The notes below the pieces were generated by a model that searched no databases, was not told the DNA's origin, and saw nothing but the letters and a program-made list of their open reading frames with translations. A stretch of 64,000 bases of DNA, taken from contig CAJNDS010002128.1 of the NCBI GenBank assembly GCA_905221605.1, positions 299,501 to 363,500 of the forward strand. Reading direction: 5' to 3'. This DNA is from Symbiodinium natans (taxonomy: Eukaryota; Sar; Dinophyceae; Suessiales; Symbiodiniaceae). Of the stretch, positions 42,753 to 56,100 are shown piece after piece. How positions within the stretch are numbered: position 1 is the first letter of the stretch; each line of letters opens with the position of its first letter. A program made the translations under genes and the position numbers.

Positions 42753-45700
42753 CCCCACAGAATGGGTCGCATGAGCCTGCGCCTGATCATCTTTTTGGGT
42801 AAACTGGAGGAGGGAACTTGTGTCCTGCATCATGAGGTTGAGGTTCTCGTGCAGGGCTTTAGGGTTCGGGTTAGATATTAGGGTTTAGGGTTTAGGGTTT
42901 GGGGTTTGGGGTTTTTATATAAGTGTTTCTCAGTGTTGGGGGCGTAGGGCTGAGTGTTTTGAACATCTTATGGGGTGACCTTCTATAACCCTCTGATATC
43001 CTAAACTGTAAACTCTAAACCTTTTACCTACGTATCCCTATAGCCGCTACTTACCACCTAAGGTTTCTAGGTTGTACACGAACGAGGAATGAAAGGATGC
43101 CCTTTTTGAGTCGCAACCTTTCAAAAAGCAAGGTACTACCGTAACCTAAACTCTAAGCCCCTACACCTCTAAACCCTAGCCCCGAAAATCCTCTCGAGTT
43201 TTTGTTGCTTCAACACAGGCATGAACACCGATATGAGTCCTCCTTGCAGCTGGGGCAATCCTCGCTGCTCGCCAACAAAAGAAGCCACACAAGCAGCCTT
43301 AAACGGTTGGGGGTTTGGGGGGTTGGGGTGTAGGGTGTTGGCGGACAGCTGCGCAGCTCTAGAAAGGTTTAGGGGTTGTTTAGGGTTTGGTGCTCAGCTA
43401 GCTACATCTTTGCGGGAGGCTTGCCTACAACCCTCATGTCCTGGGAAACTTAACTTACTGGTTCTTGAAAAAGGGGATTTGGGAAGGAGGTACCCTATTT
43501 AACCCTTACTGGGGTACATTAGGGAACATAGGGTGGCTGAGTCCCTAGTGACTTAGGGAGGAGCTAAGATAGAGAGGAATGTATCAATGAAGTTCATTCT
43601 GGACAAGAGGCTTCATGTGGGGAGGACTTCCAAGTGGGCGTTCCACGGGCATGCTGGTTTCGGGTTTAGGGTTTCGGGTTTAGGGCTGTTGCTTGGGGCC
43701 TAAACCCTAAACCCTAAACCCTAAACCCCTATATAAGCCCTAAACCCTAACTAACCCTTCGAGGGTTTCGAGGTTGGATGGCCTTGAACCGCATCCACAG
43801 CCTCCTACACTGAGACTTCAGGGCTTTAGCGTGTTGGGACTTGGGGGTTAGGTGGAAACTTGGGAGTATACTAACAGTCCTTAACAAGGATTGTAATAGG
43901 GCCCAAAACCCAGTAACCCGGAAAAAACACTCAACAAACAAAGCCCAACAACACTTAAAACCAAACCCTATAGAAAAAGAAACGGGAAAGCACTAAGAAC
44001 ACCAACAAAACCCTAAAAATGCCAAAGCCAGCTCGAACCCCGCACAATCATCTGGGAGATTACGAGAATAAGGGGGGGGGGGGGTCATATCGACCCCCCA
44101 ACAGAGCAGGATCTCCCTTTTCATAAGGGGTTTAGGGTATGGGGTTTAGGGTTTAGGGTTTAGGGTTTAGGGTTTAGGGTTTAGGGTTTCTCCTCATTTC
44201 GGAATCCCTCCCCCCTCATGTTGAGGCTGCGAAGCAGAGCTCGGGCCATGTCGGCGACCTTGGAGTTTGTGCTGGTGCTTCATGTTCATAGGGTTTAGGG
44301 TTTAGGGTTTAGGGTTTAGGGTTTAGGGTTTAGGGTTTAGGGTTTAGGGTTTAGGGTTTAGGGTTTAGGGTTTAGGGTTCCAAGGATGCCCCGCCAAAAG
44401 CTAAGCTGACTTAGCCCAGCTTAAATGTGGTGTAAAAGAATGCAAACTGCCTAGCCCAGTAACCATATTGTAACAGGGGTTTAGGGTTTATAGGGTTTAG
44501 GGTATATTTTAACAGGGGTTTCCTACTTTGGGTTGGGTACTTTATAAGGGAGCCTAGAAGCAACAAAAGGGTAAAGGGTACCACTGGGACTGCCAAGATT
44601 GCTTAAGATGCGCTGTGCTGTGTATACGGTTGCACGGTTCCTGTATGTCACATGTCACATGCTATACGTGACGTGTGGACTTCTACATGTAGTCTTATGT
44701 GTGGAGCTACAGGGTGCAAGTTATAGTTTCAGTGCTATATAGCTCTATGCCATATGTTGCATGTTGGGTGCTACATGTTGCACACTACGTACCGCATCAA
44801 ACCCTAGACCCGAACTTCACCCCCCAGAAGCCCGAAAACCGCCACGGAAATTCGGCGGCGAGGGTCGCTCTCGGAGGAGATGAGAGCCTAAACCCGATAC
44901 CCTAGAATAATTAGAATAGGATTTGGGGGGGTTAATGTAGCATAAATATAAAGGGACCATAAGGGAATACTAATAGTAATTATTCCGAACCCTAAACCCT
45001 AGAGGTTTATGAGGCTCGTGGGTGAGGGTGTTGGAGGGGGGGGGGGGGGGGGGGGGGGGGTGGGGGGGGGGGGGGGGGGGGAGGTGGGTGAAGGGTTTGG
45101 GGTTTGTAGGGTTCAGGGTTTAGGGTTTAGGGTTTAGGGTTTAGGGTTTAGGGTTTAGGGTTTAGGGTTTAGGGTTTAGGGTGTGGCCATCGAAGCTGGC
45201 AGCCCCCTAGCTCCCGTTCCACATGGCGACTTTATGCGACAACCTCTTCCGCTTAGGGTTTAGGGTTTAGGGTTCAGGGTTCAGGGTTTAGGGTTTAGGG
45301 TTTAGGGTTTAACTGCAACCATGCTGCTCGTGCGAGGCAGGGGCGAGGTCAACTAAAGGTTGACTTGATGGCAAACGTTCGGTCTGCTCGAGCCAAATGC
45401 AGCAGCTCACGCTTCATTAAGGCAGTCAAGAGCTTGGGACCCTAAACCCTAAACCCTAAACCCTAAACCCTAAACCCTAAACCCTATGAGGGTGTCCGAC
45501 ATAAGGGACACCAACTTGAGGTCCTTATAAGAATGGGAACGTTAGGGGTCCGTCAATATCGTAAACCCCCCATACATGGTTTGGGGTTAAGGCTTAGGAC
45601 ATTGAGGCTGTTCGGGTTTAGGGATTCGGCTTTTGGGGCTTCTGCTGGGCGAACCCTAGAGGTTTAGGGTTTAGATGTTAGGTCTTTTGTTTTGAAACTG

Positions 45701-48700
45701 GAGTCACTCTTCTCCGAGTGCGCCAGGGTGTAGGGTTTACGGCTACTGCCAAGCACTACGCACAGCTAACTCGCAGCCTAAACTTAGAACAGGGAAATGC
45801 TAAAGCGCTGAAACCTTAGCACCCTACACCCCTAAAACCCTAAACCCCCAGCGCCCTAAAGCCTTAAACCCCTCAAACCCCCAACTCCCCAACCCCTAAA
45901 CCCAAAATCCCGCAGGCCCCTGAACCCCTGAATCTCTCTCTCTCTCTCTCTCTCTCTGTCACTTGGGGACCGCCAGCGGCGCCTCTTCAGAAGCTCCTCC
46001 CACCTCAGGTAGGCTGTGCATAGTGTAGGATTTAAGGTTTGGGGTTTGAGGATCACCCTAATGCCTAAATGCCTAAACCCTAAATCCTTCATGCTTTGGG
46101 GCGGCAGATTTCGGGTTCTAGGGGGAGTTTGGGGTGCGCGCCTTTTTTGGTGGGTTTCCCAGATACCCGTGCACAGCGGACCTACTAAACTCTGAAGCCC
46201 ATGCAAGCCCTAAACCTTTCCGGCCTTCTCCCAGTTCTTTTTTGCTTGTCACGGTAGATTGTATGCCTTACGGTTTTAGAGTACCCTCGCAGAAGGGCCC
46301 GTAACTTCAATAAAGCCCTAAATACGAAAACCCCGAAACACTAAAACCCTAAACCCTGGGCCTATAACCCTAAACCCTACACCTCTAAACCCTACGCCCT
46401 AAACCTTAAACTCCTAATCCCTACGCTCCTAAACCCTAAACCCTAAAAACCCTAAAATCCCTAAAACCCTAAAACCCTAAAACCCGAAAAGCCTAAAACC
46501 CTAAAACCCGAAAACCCGAAAACCCTATAAACCCTATAAACCCTATAAACCCTAAAACCCTAAAACCCTCAAAACCCTAAAAACCCTAAAAACCCTAAAA
46601 TCCCTAAAACCCTAAAACCCTAAAACCCGAAAAGCCTAAAACCCTAAAACCCGAAAACCCGAAAACCCTATAAACCCTATAAACCCTATAAACCCTAAAA
46701 CCCTAAAACCCTCAAAACCCTAAAAACCCTAAAAACCCTAAAATCCCTAAAACCCTAAAACCCTAAAACCCGAAAAGCCTAAAACCCTAAAACCCGAAAA
46801 CCCGAAAACCCTATAAACCCTATAAACCCTATAAACCCTAAAACCCTAAAACCCTAAAAACCCTAAAAACCCTAAAAACCCTAAAATCCCTAAAACCCTA
46901 AAACCCTAAAACCCTAAACAGAACGCGCCTCCCGCCCGTCAGCCAATGAGTTCCCGCGAAGGTGCGGGGGGAGTCTCGCAGGAAAGCTCATGGGTTTAGG
47001 GGTTTAGGGGTTTAGGGGTTTAGGGGTTTAGGGTTTAGGGTTTAGGGTTTAGGGTTTAGGGTTTAGGGTTTAGGGTTCAAGGGTCTAAGGGTTTAGGGTT
47101 TCGGGTTTAGGGCCTAGGGCTTAGTTTAGGGGTTTAGGGTTTAGGGGTTTAAGGGTCTAAGGGTTTCGGGTTTAGGGTTTAGGGCTTGGTTTAGGGTTTA
47201 GGCTCCTTTGGGGGGTCTGAGGGTTTAGGGGTTGAGAGGTTTAGGGGTTTCGGGTTTGGATTTTACAGGTTACAGGGTTCACAGGGTTCAGGGTGCAGGG
47301 TTCCCGGCTGTAGGGTTTTCAGGGTTCGTAGCTTCAGAAGAGGTTTCAGGGTTTAGGGTTTAGGGTTTACGGGTTTGGGAGTTTGGGAGCTTAGGGGTTC
47401 GGGGGTTGAGGGAGTGGCATGGCTCATTGCAGCACATGGCATGCCCCCCCCCCCCCCCAGGTTTCTCCCCTTCCCCCCAATATGGTTCATGGTGGGTTGA
47501 AGTTTTAGGGTTTAGGGTTGCGGGTTTATATACTTTCGTATAGGGATACCAAAGTCCGTCATGCCCTACTAAGCAGTAAGATTCAGGCTTAGAGGCCTCG
47601 GGCAGATTGACGACCGGCGTGTATGCGGATAAGCCTAAACGAACTGGGTTTGCCACAGGGAAGGAGGGAACTCGGCGCCCTTTTCAGGGCTGCGGTGCAT
47701 CATTAAGGGAGGGGTTTAGGGCTTCGGGTTTAGGGTTTAGGGTTTAGGGTTTAGGGTTTAGGATTAGGGCCCCGAGTCCCGACTAAGAACTGGAGGAAGC
47801 TACAGCATGGCTGCTTCCGCGGGGGCGGCATGGTCCGAATATACCGAACTGGGGCAGGCATGTAGGTAAACCCTAATCCCTTAGGCCTAAACCCTAAACC
47901 CTAAACCCTAAACCCTAAACCCTAAACCCTAAACCCCAAACCCCAAACCCTAAACCCTAAGCCGAGCCTTCATCCGTGAGCGAGCCGGGGCGGCTGTGGC
48001 TCAAACAATCCTGCAGACGCGGCCATGCTCGGAGTGTTTTGCCGGCTTCTTCCGAAGTTCGTGGGCGGAGGTCTAGGGTTCAGGGTTTAGGGTTTATAGG
48101 GTTTAGGGCTTAGGGCTTGGCGAGTTAGAGGGTGTATAGGGTTTCGAGATTTCTGTGCGCCATGCGTCTCGGGCACTGCTAGAGGCATGTGGATCTGGGA
48201 TTGAATCTTAAACCCTAAACCTTTTCTAGCCCTAAACCCTAAACCCTAAACCCTAAACCCAAACCCTATATCCCTAAACCCTAAACCCTTTTATCGCCCT
48301 TAGTCGCACTCCTCAGCGTAGGCGCGCTGGGCTCTGCACCAGAGCCCTTTGGCGGCTACCACGGGTCCTCTGTGTGGGAGTGCGGTTTCACCCTAAACCC
48401 TAAACCCTAAACCCTAAACCTTTTACCCTAAACCCGAAACCTTAAACCCTAAACCCTGTGGCTTCACTCACGGTAGGTTTGGGGTTAAGAGGGCTTAGCG
48501 TTTAGCGCGCTTGAGGGGAGTTACATGGTCCCATAATCTGGGCCCTTTCATGCAAGGGGACTCCTTATATGCCCCTGATATACCCTCTGAAACCCGTGGA
48601 CCCAGATTAAGGAGCCATATAACGACCCTTAGAAACCTAAGCGTACCCTACGTGGTTGATATACTTGCAAGGGCTAAAGCCTAAACCCTAAACCCTAAAC

Positions 48701-50089
48701 CCTAAACCCTAAACCCGGGCTTTGGAGTTTTATTAGGTTTACAGGGCTTGCAGGGCTTGAGAGTTTCTACTGGTCAGGGCTTGTAGGGCTTATAGGGCTC
48801 TGGGGTTCATAGGGTTTAGGGTTTAGGGTTTAGGGTTTAGGGTTTACGGTTTAGGGTTCAGATCCGTCCTCGGCCACGCCAGGGGTGCGCCTTGCGTTGG
48901 GGCCACACTTTGCGGTGAGAAGGCAACTCAACACGAAGGCAACTAAAGCTTAAAACCTAAACCCTATTCATGAATTATTAAGGCTCGGGTTCTAGGAGAG
49001 CCGGCGAGATCGGTGTCTCTATGCAAGGAACAGCCGCTTAGGGTTTCGGATTTTGGGGGGTGTTCAAGCTCAACCCTTCAGCCCCCGATCTGGCTTCCCT
49101 TCAGTAGATTCGCCTTCTGCCACGGCCTGCTGCTTGTGGCTGGCACACGCCCCAGAGCCTGGTAGTTTCGGGCTTCGGGTGAGGTAAAGGGATACGATCT
49201 GAGGTTCGTGGTGGTGCCGGTCTTCGGTAGGATGTAGTCTACAAGATGTGCCAGCTGTCTCACCCGAAGGGACCTGTAGGAACCAGGCCCTATATTGCTG
49301 AAAATCCCCACGGAGCTCGATGGCCCATATACCCTTTCATGCAGTCACCATGGTGAGTCCTAAGGCAAGAGACAACGGCAAGCAAGCGTTCAGAAGCCAA
49401 TTCATCAGAACTGGTCATGGCCAATGTAAAAGGCAGCTACCGAGCCCCATGCACCCTAGATAGGGTGAGGGGCCATCATACTGTACCTGAAGACACTTCG
49501 AGAAGGCGAACCCAAAAGGGGAATCATCTGGGAGTCTTAAGACGATACGTAATTCAACCCTATAGCCTAGAACATGAACCCTCGATGCCAGATTCCCGTG
49601 CCATGAGCACCCGCCTGGGCAAGCTCATGGGAGCTGGGCAGGGGCAAGTCTGCATCTGAGTCTGGCATCGAGACCTTTTTTAAACGGCTTCCAGGGATTT
49701 GGGTCTCAAGGCGAGGGAGGGCCTAGGGTATAGAGAGTACGGGTGGATTGTCTCTGCTGTGTGTGTGTCTTGGGGACAACCTGCAGGTCTTGGCTGGTGT
49801 GTAGAGGGAGGTTGGGCATGTCGCTCGCAGTGCGTTAGTAACAAAGGCATCCGGGTTTGAGGTTTTCGCGTTGAGGGCGTCGAACCACCTGAGCTGCTTC
49901 CACAGGAGCGTGACTCCAACATGTGAGAAACCCGTTTCCTGCTTGTCGAGTGATTCCCTGACTGATTCAACTCGTGGGAGGCCTCGAGAAAAATATGACA
50001 GACCAATCGAAATTCAGAGTGGAAGAACTGAAAAGAGCACTTTCGCCTCTCGCTCTCTCTCCTCAATTGTAGTCCCCTCAACCCCAGCC

Positions 50090-50135
<46 letters not shown>

Positions 50136-53100
50136 ACCCTAAACCCTAAACCCTCCCCCTGCACCTCCGACTCCGAGTCCATCCTGAGCAGTGCCGCGTG
50201 CCTGGCCCTGTGCGCAGCCTCCTTAGCCGCACATCAACGACTTCAGGAACGGTTGTTGGGGCTTAGGGTTTAGGGTTTAGGGTTTAGGGTTTGGGGTTTG
50301 GGGTTTGGGGTTTGGGGTTTGGGGTTTAGGGTTCAGGGTTTAGGGTTGCTCAGAAGTCTGTTCAGGGGGCTTGCTGTGTATTCCCATCCTATGACAAGGC
50401 AGCGGGTTGAGGCGTGGCCTTCGGAAAGTGGGCCCTAAACCCTACGCCAAGCCCCCGCCTTGCTGACCTGGGCCTCATCGGCCGGAACCGGGGAGGGGCT
50501 CGGCTCGCGCTCGCTGGCCACGGGCGGGTGGGACTCCGGCCTCAGCGTTGCAGGCTTTTCACTTTCGGGGTTTATAGGGTTTAGGGTTTAGGGTTTAGGG
50601 TTTATAGGGTTCAGATAGGGCTTATGTAAGAGTTTTGTAGGGTTTCTGTAAGGGTTTTGTAGGGTTTATTGGGGTTTGCAGGGTTTGTGCGGTTTGTAGG
50701 CTTTGAAGGGTTGCAGGGTTTATGGGGCTTCCAGGGTTACAGGGTTTCCAGGGCTTCTAGGGTTTCCTGGGTTTGTAGGGCTTTTTTGGGTTTATAGGGT
50801 TTATAGGATTTGTAGGGTTTAAAGGGTTTACATGGTTTCTAGGGCTTTTAGTGTTAAGAGGGTTTACAGGGCTTATAGGGCCTACAGGGTTTATAGGGTT
50901 TGCAGGGTTTCCAGGTATAGGGTTTACAGGGTCTCTAGAGTTTCTAGGGTTGATAGGTGTCTAGAGTTTCTAGCGTTTCTGGATTTGAAGGCTTTATAGG
51001 GTTTACAGGGTTTGTAGGGTTTCTGGGGTTTGAAGGCTTTGAAGGGTTTGTAGTATAGGGTTTACAGGGTTTGGGGCGGGGGCCTTTAGGGTTCATGGTT
51101 TGTGTTTTTTTGGCGCCTTCAAAGGAGGCCGTCGTGGCTCAACATGTGATATGACCAAATTCCAACTTACTTTGACGCCACCGAGCCTAACGAACCCCTT
51201 CACCCTAAACCCTAAACCCTAAACCCTAAACCCTAAACCCTAAACCCTAAACCCTAAACCCTAAACCCTAAAGCCTACCCTGACCAACCTCAGCCTGTGT
51301 TCCAGACCCTAAACTTGGGATGTGTTTTCTTATACTACCAGTCCTTGAGGGGGATTTTAACAGGGGGTTCGATAATCCCTATTAAGGACTGCCAGTATGC
51401 GGGGGAACATCCCAACCCTAAACCCAAAAGCCCAAACCCCAAGTTTAGTCCGAGGGCCTTAAAGGGTTTCAACCCTAAACCCTAAACCCTAAACCCTAAA
51501 CCCTAAACCCCAAAACCCCAAAACCCTCAACCCTTGAAGGCCTGTAAAGCCACCTGCGACAAAGAGACGTGGAGGGCCGTGAGGCCGGTAGGCTGGGCCC
51601 AGCAACATCGGCTCCTTCGTCCTCTGTGGTCTTGGATTAAGGGCTGTAGGCCCCAAAACGTTTAGGTAGCTTCAAGGGAGCTCATGAATTTGGAGCCCTC
51701 CTCTACTCCCTTCTATATCCTATTTGGGCCATAAGTATGACTAAGACCTGCTTGAACCCTTGCACATGTTGATCACCCAAGATATGTAAGCTGTTTATGG
51801 CCGGTCCTCGGGTTTTTGGGGCGTTTGAGGTTTTATACGACCGGGTCTTCTCCTCTGCCCAAATCTGGAAAAGGCGTTATGGTTTTAGGGTTGGGGTTCC
51901 GGGAGACAGCTTCCTAAACCCTAAACCCTAAACCCTGGCAGCTCGGGGGGCGGGTGGTTGTGTCATTGAGTCTGGCCCTCGGTTGGGTACTACAGGGGTC
52001 GGTTTTAAGGCTTAGGGGTTATACCATAAACCCTAAACCCTAAACCCTAAACCCTAAAGGGTTCAGGGCTACTACCCTGCTGGTCTTTCGGATTCCCTGT
52101 TGGTCCCTATAGAAGTCTACTCTGATAACCCCAAAACCGTATTCAAATGATGAAGGCCCCTATACTATGTGGTTGGTTTCTGTTTCGCCTTGGAGGGCCT
52201 CTGTCGTTTGTTGAGGATTTAGGGTTTAGGGTTTAGGGTTTAGGGTTTAGGGTTTAGGGTTTAGGGGTTGGAGGGTTTGGAGGGTTTGGAGGGTTTGTGT
52301 TGCTGATGTTTGTGGCTTTGCTTGGTCTTTGCCAGCACCGGGATTGGAACTTACATCTCGAATAGCCAGCGGACAAAAAGCTTAAACTTAATTTTTCCTA
52401 CAAAATAAGGAACCGAAAAAGATAAAGTTCAATTGTTGGCCAAGTTACCCTAAACCCTAAACCCTAAACCCTAAACCCTAAACCCTAAACCCTAAACCCT
52501 AAACCCCGCTGCATGCCAGGAACCTCGGGTGGCGGCTGCTTTCGAAACGTGGGAGTTAGGGCTCCATATAGGGGTCGAATAAGTGCTATTCCCTGATGGT
52601 CCAGGGTTTAGGGTTTAGGGTTTAGGGTTTAGGGTTTAGGGTTAAACACTATTCCCTTATGGTCCCTTTATTCAGGCCCCTATATGGGGGTTTCCCAGAA
52701 TAAGGGCACCCCGTTTTGTTGTCCAAATAGAATAGAAAGTCCTTGAGGGGACCCCGCAAAAGGGTACCCCTACTTTTCCGAAACCCCATATCACGCTCAA
52801 CTCCTTTGGATGCCCAGGAGTATCTATCCTCTTCCATGTTTAGGGTTTGGGGTTTAGTAGGGTTTAGGGTTTAGGGTTGAGGGATCAGGGCAACAAGGGG
52901 AATTCCTTCCTGCTTCCAGGAAAACTTCAGCCGTGCCGACGATGCCCACTGCCCTTGGCACAACCACCCACGAAGGAAGGACTGCCCTGAGCCGGGTTTA
53001 GGGTTTAGGTGTTTAGGGCTAGGGTTTGGGGTTTAGGGTTTAGGGTTTAGGGTTTAGGGTTAGGGTTTAGGGTTTAGGGTTGAGGGCTCAGGGCTCAGGG

Positions 53101-56100
53101 TTCAGGGTTCAGGGTTCAGGGTCGCGCAACGCACCATGGTCCTTGTCTGCTGTGAGATCGACGGCCTTGTCATCGCTGGGCTCCTTTCCAAAACGCCCGC
53201 CAAAACTTTCCAAGCGCTTGCAACCTGTGCAACGCTACAAACCCCCAAGCCCCGTAACTTTCGTAGTAGACAAGGAAGGGCCACAAGTAGCAACTGCACT
53301 CAGACCCCATTCCAAAATCTCCATTTCCTATCAACCAGCAGCAAGTACACCCAAACTTCCATACCTCTCCTTGAATTGAAACCATTTTGTCAGAACAACA
53401 TGTTGAGTATCCCCAGTCATTTTACTTAAGAACCCAAACCCTAAACCCTAAACCCTAAACCCTAAACCCTAAACCCTAAACCTGCGCTCCTTGTCCTCTG
53501 CCACACCCTTGTCTGCAGCCGAGATGACCTCCGGGGCTGCCTCCTCGATGAAGGGGCGGTCGGGCTCCGCGAGTGTCGACGCCTCCTGGTGTGCAGGGTT
53601 TAGGGTTTAGGGTTTCGCGCACACACACACACACATACAGAGACCGACATGACACGGGGGTTGTTCTAAACTGTGTGTTGTTGGGCTTGGGGGAGGGGGG
53701 GCGGGGTCCTTCTTCTTGTCAGGGTTCCTGCTGTATAGAATCCCCTCCCCTCGCCGCGATAAAGTCGAAAGTGCAACTCCCACGTAGCAAAAGTCAAGGG
53801 TTGAGGGTTGGGGCCTACACCCCCTAAACTCTTGTGGTGCCACTGCCACATCGGTTCGCTCTAGAAGCAATTCCTCCATCCAGGCGGCCTTTAACACGGA
53901 GGTCGGAGAAAACACACACGCACACATACAAACACACAAGCGCGTCCGGCTCTCAAAAATGACAACATTTTCAGGGTTTCAACGTCAGGGGGTTTGAGGG
54001 GGCGCGGGAAGCGTTTTTTTCTTTTTCTGTTTTTTTTTTTGGGGGGGGGGGGGGTTGAGGGTCCTCCGGGAGCCATGGGGTTTGAGAGTTTAGGGAACCC
54101 CTACCCCCGACATCCTAAGCCCTAACAGGGCTTAGGGTTTAGGGCTTAGGGTTTACGGTTGAGGGTTGAGGGTCCTGCGCCACCTGCTCCCTATTCGCAT
54201 CCTCAGGGTCGTTGTTGGCAGGGGCCCAGGGTAGCTCACCTGATGGTGGCGGCACCTGCAGGGGGGGGGGGGGGGGGGTTTAGGGTTGCCGATTCTCCGA
54301 TTCTTGGGGGCTGAGGGCCTTGTAGGGCTTTGTTGTAGGGGGGTTGCCTAAATTAGGGTCGGAGAATTTAGGGCTTTGGCATGGGGGCTCAAGGCTCGAG
54401 CTTTTGGGGTTAAGGTGGTTAAGGCTTACGGTTACTTCTTGAAGGGGTCCGATACATTAGACGGATTGCCGAGCTTTGTGCACAGAAGTTGGTACGCACG
54501 ACATTTTAGGAACACGCCCACCTCAAGAGGGCCATCACTCAGCTCGACCGGCCCCGGCAGGATGTCTGCAGAGGGCTGACGAAGCTTCTCCTCCCCATCT
54601 TGGACCACCTCCTTGCTCTTCTCGTCCTCCGTGGCTTCCGATTGCGCCTTGCTGTGCACCTCCACGGCATCCGTGCCACTGTTGGCCGTGGATGCATCGC
54701 TCTGCCCCAGCCCAAATCCTTGGCTGCTCGTCTCTCGGGTGCGGTTCGGGCATTTCGGGGCCTTGCCACTGTGTGAACAGGAATCTTTTAGGGGTTTCCC
54801 CCCCAGAATGTGTAACCCTTTAAGCCCCAAACCCCCAACACAGCGCGATAGCTCCTGAACCCCACTTGCACATCAAAATGGAGCTTTTGGAGGCCAAGCA
54901 GCCCTCCTTCAACAACTCGGCAGCCTTGCTCTTCTGTGACTTTCGCCCTTCGCGGAGGACTGAGCGCCGTCGCACCTGCCGTGACCCGGGCGGATCAATC
55001 AAACAGACTACTGGAGCGACCCCTCCTATCCAAACGGAGCCTATAGGGGTTCTCTAAAAAGCTATTTTTTTCGTGTATAATTGTTTGCTCACTTGCATTT
55101 ATAATAAAAACTACATGTATATGTATTTTAAAATGTTTTAATGTTCTGGAGTGGTGGAGGCTTTCGGGGAGTGGCTAGGCCTCTCAGAGGCCCCATTTAA
55201 AGTAGGGGTGGGGGGGGGGGGGGAATCTCCCCTTTGCAAGACGCATACGGCTGAGGGGATACGCAGCTCATTCTGGACAATTTCTACAGAAATATATATA
55301 TATATATCTCTATTTATTTATGCCCAGCCTTCAAAACCAAACCCCAACCCCGAAAATCCTGAGAACCTAAACCCCAACCCTGAAATTCTTGAAAACCGAA
55401 AACTGAAAAACGCGCACCTTCAATGGGTCCCTTTCTGTATATGTATTTGTTTTATTTATTTAGGGCGTTTTCGGGGGGCAACTTAGGCATATGTCTTTGT
55501 ATACGCTCTATATACGTAAGCGTTATATGATCCCTGCAGCAGATTGCGCAACTAGATGCAAGGCTCGACCTGGGGCCCTAAGAAAGCTGGGAGCTGTGAG
55601 GATTTTGAATGTGCTCGAACGATGTATACGATGCTGCTGATGGAGTCTGGTGTGCCTAAACCCTAAACCCTAAACCCTAAACCCTAAACCCCAAACCCTG
55701 AACCCATGACCTGATGGAACGGATGACGCTAACTGAGCATTGATTGTTTAGGGTTTAGGGGTACCGGAATTTGGGGAACCCCCCATGTGGCAAGGGTGGG
55801 CCACTGCACCCCCCACCCCCCCCCCCGCCCCCCGATGTAGCAGTCAAAATCGCAGCCCTGGCTTCGCAGAATCACAGAAACCCAGCTGATGAGTTTAGGG
55901 TTTAGGGTTTAGGGTTTAGGGTTTAGGGTTCAGGGTTCAGGGTTTAGGGTTTAGGGTTTAGGGTTTAGGGTTTAGGGTTTAGGGTTTAGGGTTTAGGGTT
56001 AGGGGAGCAGGGACTTGTCACATGGGTTATCGCAAGCAACGCGGCTCCATCACACACCATGCCCTTGCCTGGGGCTGCTACATACACTGGCATTGCGCTT

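Noticed and set aside
46430-46916. Regularly spaced repeats considered as a CRISPR array
   Set aside because: The spacing sequence is itself telomere-like repeat, there are no unique spacers, and the genome is eukaryotic.
49078-50081. Repeat-poor block with open frames of 77, 80 and 133 codons
   Set aside because: No frame shows a convincing AG|G to donor exon or recognisable motif; left unannotated although an exon could be hidden here.
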